Shown piece after piece: positions 1-6,413 of a stretch of 6,413 nt of DNA. This stretch comes from Chloroflexota bacterium (GTDB taxonomy: Bacteria > Chloroflexota > Dehalococcoidia > Lucifugimonadales > JAPUKM01). The stretch covers positions 1 through 6,413 of the forward strand of contig JAPUKM010000105.1 in the NCBI GenBank assembly GCA_027295645.1, read 5' to 3'. Numbering within the stretch: the stretch's first letter is position 1; every line of letters starts with the position of its first letter. The translations under genes were made by a program, and so were the position numbers. A model generated the notes under the pieces. The model saw only the letters and a program-made list of their open reading frames with translations. It searched no databases and was not told the DNA's origin.

Positions 1-665
1 TCCGTTGTACGGCTCGCCATGTCTGCCAGGGTTATGTCATGGGTCGCTACGACCACCGTCGCGCCCTGTTCCAGAGCCACGCTCTTCAACAGGGTCGCAA
101 TATTAAGTCCTGTCGTAGTATCCAGGTCTCCGGTGGGCTCGTCCGCCAGCAGTAGCAGCGGATTCCCCACCAGAGCCCTCGCAATCGCTACCCGTTGCTG
201 CTCTCCACCGGAGAGCTCGTACGGGCGATGCCTGGCACGTGCCGATAATCCCACGCGGTCCAGCGCTTTTTCGGCAAGGCGGCGTCGTTCACTCCCGGGT
301 ACGCCGTTGATACGTAGCGGGAGTTCCACATTCTCATAAGCTGAGAGAAGTGGAAGGAGGCCATACGACTGAAAAATGAATCCGACTTTGTGCCGACGAA
401 ACGCTGTCAGTTCCTTCTCAGACATTGTGCTCAGATCCTGGCCTTCGAACAGCACCTGCCCATGTGTGGGACGGTCCAATCCTCCGAGTAGGTTGAGAAG
501 AGTAGTTTTGCCAGACCCGGAGCGCCCGAGGATGACCAGGAGCTCACCGCGGAAGACCTCCAGGTTGACATCCTTAACGGCGAGCACGTCGGCGCTCCCC
601 GCCGGAAAAGAGCGCGCCAGACCTCGGGCTTCAACGATGATCTCTTTCGGGCTCGATTGAGTCAT
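1..665 (-). CDS. ABC transporter ATP-binding protein, LolD/MacB/FtsE-like (3' end cut by window edge)
   Basis: This is the second nucleotide-binding subunit of the FtsX-type transporter encoded upstream; it should hydrolyse ATP on the cytoplasmic face of the membrane. Reading from the ATG at 665, 221 residues are open to the left edge with no stop. Visible motifs in order are Walker A GRSGSGKTT (residues 47-55), Q-loop Gln99 in FIFQS, signature LSGGEQQR (151-158), Walker B LLLADEP with catalytic Glu176, D-loop GDLD, and switch His209 in ATHD. The stretch NVELPLRI after the Q-loop and the GDLD D-loop are typical of the MacB/LolD branch. Family members are about 225-250 residues, so only a short tail is missing. 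The start ATG overlaps the stop of the preceding ATPase (ATGA) and has no clear Shine-Dalgarno sequence, which points to translational coupling. All catalytic residues are present, so it is not a degenerate partner. The substrate cannot be told. Confidence 0.95.
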   Translation of the reverse strand, partial: MTQSSPKEIIVEARGLARSFPAGSADVLAVKDVNLEVFRGELLVILGRSGSGKTTLLNLLGGLDRPTHGQVLFEGQDLSTMSEKELTAFRRHKVGFIFQSYGLLPLLSAYENVELPLRINGVPGSERRRLAEKALDRVGLSARARHRPYELSGGEQQRVAIARALVGNPLLLLADEPTGDLDTTTGLNIATLLKSVALEQGATVVVATHDITLADMASRTT

Positions 666-1540
666 TGATCACTGACCCGTGGCTTTATTAGTATCCCGTC
701 GTTCCGCACCTCAACAGAAACCCTTCCCCCAGGTCCGAGCGTTTCCAGGGACTCAACAGGGAGCTGGAGGCGGCCAGCACGGTCCACTACAACGTACTCT
801 CCTTGGACAGTTTCTCCGGAACCCTGAAGAGGAGCCTCCCTTGCGGACTCCGCGACTATCCGCCCGTCACGCATATGTACAACGCGGTCTGCAAAATCCC
901 CCACTCCAAGATAGTGGGTGACGACCACTACGGTTACACCATAGGTGCGACAGATATCCTGCATCGCCTGGAACACCTCGTTGGCGGTACCGGTATCCAA
1001 CTCGCCGGTCGGCTCGTCAGCCAGGAGTAGCCCAGGCCGGTTGGCAAGGGCCACGCCGGTGGCAACCCGCTGCTGCTCGCCACCCGAAAGTTGATGAGGA
1101 AGACGCTTCGCCTGCTGGACCAGACCCAGGACGGAAAGGAGTTCAAGTGCCCGGCCTCTCCGTTGAAACGCACGTTCGCCCGCTATTGCCATGGGCAACT
1201 CTATGTTCTCAAGCGCCGTTAGATACGGGAAGAGATTTCGTGAAGTGCTCTGCAATAGAAACCCCACCTCATGGCGGCGGTATTGGACCCTATCCCGCTC
1301 CGACATGTTCAGCAGGTCCCTTCTGCCAACCCGTGCCTGCCCGGCTGACGGGACCTCCAAGCCCGCCAGAATGTTCAGCAGGGTTGATTTGCCGCACCCG
1401 CTCGCCCCCACGATAGACAGGAAGGCCCCAGCCGAAACATTGAGGTCCACGCCCCTCAGCGCAACCACCTCCAAATCCGCCCTTTTGTAGATCTTGAACA
1501 GGTCCTCACACTCAATGTAAGGTTCGCGTTTGTCGCTCAT
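662..1540 (-). CDS. ABC transporter ATP-binding protein with C-terminal AbrB-like domain
   Basis: The 292-residue protein is a nucleotide-binding subunit for the FtsX-type permeases just upstream. Residues 1-230 form a complete ABC ATPase: Walker A GASGCGKS (45-52), Q-loop Gln97, signature LSGGEQQR (151-158), Walker B LLLADEP with Asp175 and Glu176, D-loop GELD (179-182), switch His209. After HMRDGRIVAES comes a linker and then a tail (about 248-287) with VVDRAGRLQLP, a leucine/glycine turn, RVSVEV and DGILIKP, which matches the AbrB/MazE swapped-hairpin pattern. Plain LolD/MacB ATPases stop near residue 235. Two oddities in the ATPase are a longer segment after the Q-loop (QSTSRNLFPYLT) and ATGVALA where AIARALA is usual after the signature. 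I chose the ATG at 1540 because AGGAGAGG lies two bases before it; the frame also opens at a TTG at 1585, giving 15 more residues, but without a ribosome site. It begins 48 nt after the permease stop and overlaps the next ATPase by 4 nt. Confidence 0.95.
   Translation of the reverse strand: MSDKREPYIECEDLFKIYKRADLEVVALRGVDLNVSAGAFLSIVGASGCGKSTLLNILAGLEVPSAGQARVGRRDLLNMSERDRVQYRRHEVGFLLQSTSRNLFPYLTALENIELPMAIAGERAFQRRGRALELLSVLGLVQQAKRLPHQLSGGEQQRVATGVALANRPGLLLADEPTGELDTGTANEVFQAMQDICRTYGVTVVVVTHYLGVGDFADRVVHMRDGRIVAESAREAPLQGSGETVQGEYVVVDRAGRLQLPVESLETLGPGGRVSVEVRNDGILIKPRVSDQ
680..799 (-). other. AbrB/SpoVT-like swapped-hairpin domain at the end of the ATPase
   Basis: This marks residues about 248-287 of the ATPase. 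The pattern seen is V-V-D-R-A-G-R-L-x-L-P, then a short helix-like stretch ending in LG, then GGRVSVEV and DGILIKP. AbrB-family domains have the same order: a D-x-x-G-R-x-x-(I/L)-P strand, a short helix, an LG turn, and a G-D-x-V-x-V strand followed by a hydrophobic strand. The usual GD before the second strand is GG here. AbrB domains normally dimerise by strand exchange; whether this one binds DNA or only joins ATPase subunits is not visible. Confidence 0.75.
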
Positions 1541-1542
1541 AG

Positions 1543-1550
1543 CCTCTCCT
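1543..1550 (-). promoter_or_regulatory. Shine-Dalgarno sequence of the AbrB-tailed ATPase
   Basis: On the coding strand AGGAGAGG is followed by CT and the ATG at 1540. It is the only strong ribosome binding site in the window and decides the start of the ATPase in favour of the ATG over the TTG at 1585. The other two visible starts lack a comparable site. Confidence 0.8.
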
Positions 1551-1588
1551 GCTACATAGTGTCCAGAGCACAGTACGACCGCCAACCC

Positions 1589-4500
1589 CTACGTTTCCGC
1601 CACCCGCAGGAATCGTTGCACATCCAGCCGGCGTATGACCAGCGCCGCCGCCGCAACAACACCCATCATCGCCACCGCCAACACCGCGTAAGCAAGCCCA
1701 AGTCCGGCCCAATCGTTCTGAAAGACCATGGGAGGAGTGATACGTGCACCCCCTTCCGCGACCTCCAGCAGAGGTAAAATGGCCCTGCCCAACAGCTGCC
1801 CACCCAACGTTCCCAGAGCCAGACCGAAGGCCACGGTGACAGCCAGGTTGAACCAGATCAGTCCGTTGACCTGCCCACGGGAAAACCCAAGAGTCCGCAT
1901 GACCGCGAACTCGCCGAGGCGCTCCCGTGAGTCTATGTACGTGTACAGAGCAAGCCCGGAGGCAGAGGCCGCCACTATCACAACGAATGACAGGGCCAGG
2001 AGTCCACTCCACCCCGCGCTCAGCAGAGGGTCCTGCTCACGCGTGGCGATCATGGCGGTGGCATCGAATAGATCGCGGACATCCCCCCCGTTTTGCTCAA
2101 TCACATTGCGGAGAGCTCCGGTGTCAAGGCTTCCGTCAGCTGAGCGGACCCATACCTCCAGACCGGGGTAGACGATCCGTGCGCTGTGCAATCCCACGTA
2201 ATCTATCGTTGAAGCCAGGTCTGACACTATGAAAGGGGTCCGCCGAGGGTCCAGGGTCGGGAAGAACTCGGCCACACCAACCACCTTCATCGGGACAAAG
2301 ACACCGCCGGCAAATACGGAGACAGAGACCACATCGCCAATTTCCACCTGGTTCGCGTCCAGGAAGGAGGGACTGGCCAGGGCGGGTACCGGCGATTCAG
2401 GCGACCCCTTTCTGATGCCACGCAATGCCGCAGCATTCCCGGCCCAGGTGAACACGGCACTTCGCCGCCCCGGACGGGTCACCGCCTCGCTCATTGATAG
2501 AGAGTACAGACCCCGCTCCAGCTCGTCCTCCAGCGGGTACCACCCCTCTATACTCTGGAAGGCATCCACCTCCACCGCTCCCTCCGTAGTAATCGCCTGG
2601 AGTTGGTCCAGGAAAACGGCCCCGCTGGTGCCGCTCCCGCTAAGGGAGCGTATCCAGAGGGCATGCAGAGTATAGGGAGCAGTCACGGCTGGGGGTGTGG
2701 CACGCCTTGAGTCTGGCGGGACTGGCCGGATCGGAGCCTCAAGATAGGTCCATCCGCCCCCGGGCACCTCCCCAAACTCCATGTCGAAGTACACACCGTT
2801 GCTGTCCTGTAGCCGGGCCATCAGGCCGATCCGCCCTGAGAGGCGGCCCGGCTGGACCCATATCCCCAGGGCCGTTGCGGTCCCAGGAAGGCGAATTCCT
2901 TCAGTCGAGCTATCGACAGGAGCAAGCGGCTCCAGCATTTGGGCAATCGGGGATGAGGTGAAGTCTCCACGAAACCAGGCCACGTCATGAAACGATTCCG
3001 TGTCCACGATCAGGAGCGTGGCGTCAGTCCCGAAGTTCGCCGTCGCAACCCTGGAATTGGCCCGCATGACGTCGGAGGCCGCGGCCACCCCAGGCAGCGA
3101 CTCGATGGACTGAGCCAAACGCGGCCTCTCGGCCGTTTGAGTCCCGAGAGCGTATTGGATACGCACATCCGCCCCAGCGTCGTAGCGGGCCTGGTCGTGC
3201 TGACTTCGCTCCAGTGTCGCAATGAGGTTGGAACCCAATGTCCCCATCGATGTGGCCAACGCCAGCAGTACTAAAAGCACTCCCGCGGGTATCGGGTCTC
3301 GCGCCATTCGGCGCAACGAATGGACCAGCCATACGGGACCCGTACGTGCGAACAGCCACGAGGCGATTCGCAACGCAAGGGGGAACAGTCGCAAAATGAT
3401 CAGCCCGGCGGCGACCACTCCCAACACGGGCCCCAGGAGCAGGGTCATGTCCAGCTCTACCCTCTCCTCCCCCAGCCTCTGCACCAGGAACGAACCACGG
3501 GACTTGAGCTGCCACCAGATAACCCCAATGAGTGCCAGCAAGGCCCAGTCCAGATAATAGCGGTGCATCAATGGCACCTGCGGCGGCCGAGCCGACTCGC
3601 TGCGAAAGGCCACGACTCCTCTGCCAGCAGAGCCGAGCACAGAGGCGGCCAGGACCACCACCGCGAGGACCGCCCCGATGGCTCCGACCAGAAAAGCGGC
3701 GGGAGAGATATTCGCGGCCGCCAACCCCTCCTCTCCCGACGCGACGGGGAAGAGATTTCCTGTCATTACGACCATCGCCTGGGCCAGAAAGGGCCCCAGC
3801 ACCAGGGCCGGAATCGCCAGGAGCAGCCCCTCCACCAGGATCACCAGTCCAACCTGCCCGGTGGATGCACCGCGGCTGTGCAGCAGAGCCACCTCCGCCG
3901 CACGTGTGCGTCCGATCAGCCTCGCAATAAGGAACACGTAGTACAGCAACACCCCCAAGGCCAGGAAAATCACCAGGAATAGGGGGACCCTTGCCAGGAC
4001 CAGAAGAGTCGCATATCGATCCAGCACCTCATCCAGGTCAGTGCTCCAGGAGGAGGTGGGCAGGTTGGCCCTGACGTCTCCTATAGCGCCCAGAAGAGTT
4101 GCCCGCAGCTCGTCAGCCTCGGAAGCCCTCAGCCCCTCCTGGTCCGTGACGAACAGCCACGTGAACTCGGAACTCAGGCCCGGAAAGGCAGCGCCGACCG
4201 TATCAAACAGAGCATCGACGCCGGTGTGCGTGGGCAAGGTTATCCAATCGCGGTCGACATTGGTCAGTCGCTCTCTCGTGCTGAATTGCCAGGACGGGTC
4301 CGACGGGTCCAAGGGCTCGAAGATGCCTACCACGCGTATCGGCAAGGCGCTCTCCGGGTCCCCCCTTATCGCGGAGAAGATGCCAACCAGGCTATCAACC
4401 GGGAGCTCCAGCGCGGAGGCTCCCAGAGAGTCGATGACCACCTCCACCTCTCCGAGGGACGGCTCTGGGAGCCGTCCCTCCACCATACGTACGCGGTCTC

Positions 4501-4921
4501 CGAAGCCCGCTAGAGCCTGCAGGCTGCCTCTTGGACGCTCAGGATGAGTTGGCGTTTGCTCCGGCAGGTCCGTGAAGTAGAGGGTAGAGGTCTGAATCAG
4601 AAGTATCGACTCCTGAAGATATGGGCTCAAGGGCCGGCGGACACGTGCGTTCACATATTGGCTGGTGGTGTTGAAAACCGTGCGCTCCAAGGTGCGGACC
4701 GTTCGTACGGTCAGGTTCAACTCTTCATCGGATGCGCTGCGAAGAGTGTGTTGGAGAGCCGTCTCGCTAAGGGCATTCGAGTAGATCACACCAGAGGCCA
4801 TCAGGGCCGCTGCTAGAACCAGGCCCAGGCCCGCTGCGGCTTGCAAACGCCAGTCGGCCGATGTTCGTCGCAGGGCGACCAAAATTGCAAACCGAGAGAG
4901 GGTTAACAGTCCCATCGGCAT
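1589..4921 (-). CDS. FtsX/MacB-family ABC transporter permease, complete, two-halved, about 10 membrane segments
   Basis: The 1110-residue membrane subunit has two FtsX-like halves. I see hydrophobic segments near residues 27-47, 308-335, 357-386, 407-431, 457-471, 493-513, 546-566, 970-995, 1020-1050 and 1070-1095. Two large extracytoplasmic domains lie at about 48-308 and 567-970. The first contains a MacB-core-like pattern (GRLPEPSLGEVEVVI, 149-163). Each half has the cytoplasmic coupling-loop style EVALLHSRGAS (343-353) and EFAVMRTLGFSR (1004-1015), which is where the ATPase docks in this family. The second domain carries a beta-rich insertion at about 647-826 (VAWFR, LGIWV, WTYLEAP, FLDQL, FQSIEGW), then returns to the MacB-like core with VVGVAEFFPTLDP. 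A single FtsX or LolC is 300-420 residues, so this is a large double form. The ATG at 4921 has only a weak GGA before it; the ATG two codons later (4915) is better spaced from that GGA. The cargo is unknown. Confidence 0.95.
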   Translation of the reverse strand: MPMGLLTLSRFAILVALRRTSADWRLQAAAGLGLVLAAALMASGVIYSNALSETALQHTLRSASDEELNLTVRTVRTLERTVFNTTSQYVNARVRRPLSPYLQESILLIQTSTLYFTDLPEQTPTHPERPRGSLQALAGFGDRVRMVEGRLPEPSLGEVEVVIDSLGASALELPVDSLVGIFSAIRGDPESALPIRVVGIFEPLDPSDPSWQFSTRERLTNVDRDWITLPTHTGVDALFDTVGAAFPGLSSEFTWLFVTDQEGLRASEADELRATLLGAIGDVRANLPTSSWSTDLDEVLDRYATLLVLARVPLFLVIFLALGVLLYYVFLIARLIGRTRAAEVALLHSRGASTGQVGLVILVEGLLLAIPALVLGPFLAQAMVVMTGNLFPVASGEEGLAAANISPAAFLVGAIGAVLAVVVLAASVLGSAGRGVVAFRSESARPPQVPLMHRYYLDWALLALIGVIWWQLKSRGSFLVQRLGEERVELDMTLLLGPVLGVVAAGLIILRLFPLALRIASWLFARTGPVWLVHSLRRMARDPIPAGVLLVLLALATSMGTLGSNLIATLERSQHDQARYDAGADVRIQYALGTQTAERPRLAQSIESLPGVAAASDVMRANSRVATANFGTDATLLIVDTESFHDVAWFRGDFTSSPIAQMLEPLAPVDSSTEGIRLPGTATALGIWVQPGRLSGRIGLMARLQDSNGVYFDMEFGEVPGGGWTYLEAPIRPVPPDSRRATPPAVTAPYTLHALWIRSLSGSGTSGAVFLDQLQAITTEGAVEVDAFQSIEGWYPLEDELERGLYSLSMSEAVTRPGRRSAVFTWAGNAAALRGIRKGSPESPVPALASPSFLDANQVEIGDVVSVSVFAGGVFVPMKVVGVAEFFPTLDPRRTPFIVSDLASTIDYVGLHSARIVYPGLEVWVRSADGSLDTGALRNVIEQNGGDVRDLFDATAMIATREQDPLLSAGWSGLLALSFVVIVAASASGLALYTYIDSRERLGEFAVMRTLGFSRGQVNGLIWFNLAVTVAFGLALGTLGGQLLGRAILPLLEVAEGGARITPPMVFQNDWAGLGLAYAVLAVAMMGVVAAAALVIRRLDVQRFLRVAET
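4293..4310. repeat. Perfect 9-bp tandem repeat, two copies, inside the complete permease gene
   Basis: GACGGGTCC occurs twice head to tail. The unit is three codons long and encodes the DPSDPS stretch (residues about 205-210) in the first extracytoplasmic domain. It looks like a small in-frame slippage duplication in a loop and has no evident regulatory meaning. Confidence 0.7.
4454..4480. repeat. Perfect 12-bp inverted repeat with 3-nt loop inside the complete permease gene
   Basis: The plus strand reads GAGGGACGGCTC, then TGG, then the exact reverse complement GAGCCGTCCCTC. In the mRNA this gives a 12-bp, mostly G-C stem with loop CCA. It covers codons 148-156 (EGRLPEPSL) of the permease, a conserved-looking part of the first extracytoplasmic domain. 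No U-tract follows in the direction of transcription, so it is not an intrinsic terminator. It may be an RNA structure acting on the operon message, or a by-product of the codons. Confidence 0.85.
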
Positions 4922-4942
4922 TCCATTACTATCATTGATGAC

Positions 4943-6413
4943 CTACTCTTCAACACGCAGGACTTCGTGGAGACGTAGCCGGGCCGCCAGAAATATGGCG
5001 AGCAGCGTAGATAGGACACCCGCGAGCGCTATCTCGGTAAAGGCCAGGCCCAACAGCCATCCATCCAATGTCAGCTCCATTGGCGGCACCACCGTCCCTC
5101 CCCTCGCGGTGACGCCCAGGTAGTCCAACACCCACTGACCTACCCAGGCCCCCATAGCTAACCCGGCTCCCAGTCCCACGGCGGTCATTATGAAGCCCTC
5201 CACCGCCAGCATCGTTCTCAAGTGCCAACGGGACATTCCCAGGGCTTGAAGAACCCCGAGTTCAAGCCTGGCCCGCTTCACCGCGATGCCGACGTACATC
5301 GTAAACCCAAGGATCGCCACAGCACCGAGAGCAATTCCGGCCAGGAGGGCGAGCCCGCTCCAGGCACCACCTTCCAGGGGGCTTCTACTCGCCTGCACCG
5401 CCTCCTCTTCCCTGTCATGGATTGCTGGGTAACGGGGGAGGATATCCCCCAGATGTGCCAGCGTCACATCCCGGTCGATACCCTCCTGCATCCCAATCCA
5501 AAGCTCCGTAGATTCCGCAGGCCTCGCCAGAGGCAGGCTCCGGAAATAGCGATCGAGATGCGCCAAGTTAACCACGAGGAACGGTAGGTCGTCCGGATAG
5601 AGAGTTGGGAAGTACTCCGCTACATCACGTATCGATAGCTTTACAGGCTGGCCCAGTATGCCGACCACAAGCTCCTGCCCCACGCCGAGGGTCGCGCTGG
5701 CAATGGCTGGTATAGGCATCGGCCCTGGAGGGATAAACAGCCCTCGCGAACTGCCCGTGATGCGCTCTACCCAGGCGTACTGAATCCCTGTGCGGCCTGA
5801 ACGGGCCGCGCCACGCGTATATGCGCCGGTGTCCTCTGTCGTTCCGAAGTTTGGGATCGAAATCCACGGCCCGGCCGATTCGAAGCCCTCCACTACCCCC
5901 TGCTCCCCGGCCACCGTGGCGGAAACATCGTCCAGTGCAATTGAGCCGCTGCCATAGCCGCCATAGAACGCGCCGCCTATGTTGATGGCCACCACGTTGA
6001 AGGGCGGTTGAAGGCTTGGATCAGTTGGAACAGGTGCTTCAAGATAGGTCCACTCGTCGGCGGCAAGAGCGCCGAGGGGAACGCTCTCGTACACCCCCGC
6101 GGCGTCTCTCAAGCGAAGATACAGGGTATAGTCGGGGTATGAACGCTCGGGACGGGCCCATATCCCGACAAATTCAGCCTCTTCCGGCAGGGCGATGACG
6201 CTATTGTCCGGCACCTGATCGGCCAGGGGAAGCAGCAGCGTGGCCATGTCCTTGCCCGAAAAATCGTTTCGAAACCAGGCCACCTCGGGAAGACTTGATG
6301 GGTCGACCGCCAATAGGCGATAGCCTGGCCGGCTGCTGATGCCCCTGGCGGCTGCTGCCGTAGCCCGGTAGACCCGCGCCATTGCCTGCACGCCTGGTAC
6401 CCGGGCTACGGCC
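4943..6413 (-). CDS. FtsX/MacB-family ABC transporter permease, C-terminal half (N-terminus beyond window edge)
   Basis: The reading frame is open from the right edge (first full codon at 6412) to the TAG at 4945-4943, giving 489 visible residues. They align from the first residue with residues from about 605 onward of the complete permease downstream, so roughly the first half is missing. A GTG at 6391 and an ATG nearby are internal: upstream residues (AVARVPG) still match the paralogue (SIESLPGVA). Visible residues 43-214 are a beta-rich extracytoplasmic insertion (VAWFR, FVGIWARP, WTYLEAP, IALDDV, VEGFESAGPW), followed by the MacB-like core with DVAEYFPTLYP. Membrane segments lie near 351-373, 400-428 and 449-477, with the coupling loop ELGVLQALGMSR (384-395) between the first two. 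The end, LHEVLRVEE, parallels the paralogue's VQRFLRVAET, so the stop is a natural C-terminus. The gene precedes the complete permease by 21 nt and probably encodes its partner subunit. Confidence 0.93.
   Translation of the reverse strand, partial: AVARVPGVQAMARVYRATAAAARGISSRPGYRLLAVDPSSLPEVAWFRNDFSGKDMATLLLPLADQVPDNSVIALPEEAEFVGIWARPERSYPDYTLYLRLRDAAGVYESVPLGALAADEWTYLEAPVPTDPSLQPPFNVVAINIGGAFYGGYGSGSIALDDVSATVAGEQGVVEGFESAGPWISIPNFGTTEDTGAYTRGAARSGRTGIQYAWVERITGSSRGLFIPPGPMPIPAIASATLGVGQELVVGILGQPVKLSIRDVAEYFPTLYPDDLPFLVVNLAHLDRYFRSLPLARPAESTELWIGMQEGIDRDVTLAHLGDILPRYPAIHDREEEAVQASRSPLEGGAWSGLALLAGIALGAVAILGFTMYVGIAVKRARLELGVLQALGMSRWHLRTMLAVEGFIMTAVGLGAGLAMGAWVGQWVLDYLGVTARGGTVVPPMELTLDGWLLGLAFTEIALAGVLSTLLAIFLAARLRLHEVLRVEE

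Noticed and set aside
1541..1585. Fifteen-residue N-terminal extension of the ATPase from a TTG
   Set aside because: No ribosome site precedes the TTG, while AGGAGAGG sits just before the ATG at 1540, and the ATPase fold needs nothing before that ATG.
1541..1588. Possible promoter (TTGGCG and CACTAT, 18 nt apart) between permease and ATPase
   Set aside because: The -10 match is only 3 of 6 and would place the transcript start at or inside the start codon; operon readthrough is simpler.
1512..2012. A 166-codon minus-strand frame overlapping the permease end and ATPase start
   Set aside because: It is in a different frame from the clear permease membrane segments; its Gly/Arg/Cys-rich product is typical of an out-of-frame shadow.
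2632..2650. Seven-bp hairpin (CGCTCCC/GGGAGCG) inside the complete permease gene
   Set aside because: Stems of this size with short loops are expected several times by chance in 6.4 kb of G+C-rich sequence, and it has no terminator tail.
3320..3982. A 220-codon open frame on the plus strand
   Set aside because: It lies entirely antisense to the permease, has a low-complexity Gln/His/Arg/Pro-rich product with no domain or membrane pattern, and no ribosome site. The same applies to all other plus-strand frames here.
4697..4712. Imperfect palindrome GACCGTTCGTACGGTC
   Set aside because: It falls on codons of a repeated TVRTVR stretch in the permease, so the symmetry is explained by repeated Thr-Val-Arg codons.
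4903..4935. Ten-codon mini-ORF on the minus strand overlapping the permease start
   Set aside because: It has no ribosome site or recognisable leader-peptide feature; a short frame like this is expected by chance.
5434..5450. GGGGG/CCCCC hairpin inside the partial permease gene
   Set aside because: Only five paired bases plus loop, without a T-tract and within a conserved coding region; not a terminator.

Overview
The window is a dense, single-direction piece of an ABC-transporter operon. All four genes lie on the minus strand, so transcription runs from the right edge to the left. In transcription order they are: the C-terminal half of an FtsX/MacB-type permease (4943 to the right edge, N-terminus outside the window), a complete 1110-residue two-halved FtsX-type permease (1589-4921), a complete ABC ATPase with an unusual C-terminal AbrB-like tail (662-1540), and a second ABC ATPase missing only its last residues (left edge to 665). 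Gaps are 21 nt, 48 nt and a 4-nt ATGA overlap. There is no non-coding stretch longer than 48 nt and I see no RNA gene, mobile element, CRISPR array, promoter or terminator.

Organism: G+C is about 60% by eye, the genetic code is standard, and one gene has a good AGGAG-type ribosome binding site. Very large FtsX-like permeases with extra beta-rich extracytoplasmic domains, next to a LolD/MacB-like ATPase with a 'DRAGRLQLP' AbrB-like tail, remind me of Chloroflexota or Actinobacteria. I favour Chloroflexota, but this is recollection of protein style, not a search result.

How the genes work together: both ATPases keep every catalytic motif (Walker A, Q-loop, LSGGE, Walker B with Glu, switch His) and should drive conformational change in the permeases, whose large extracytoplasmic domains would do the work outside the membrane, as in MacB, LolCDE or FtsEX. 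The two permeases are clearly paralogous in the part that can be compared and probably arose by duplication; a heterodimer is plausible. No adaptor (MacA/HlyD type), substrate gene or regulator is visible, so the cargo is unknown.

The most interesting points are the AbrB-like domain fused to an otherwise ordinary transporter ATPase, the jelly-roll-like insertion in the extracytoplasmic domain of both permeases, with its two sequence halves apparently in swapped order, and a perfect 12-bp hairpin with a 3-nt loop inside the complete permease gene.
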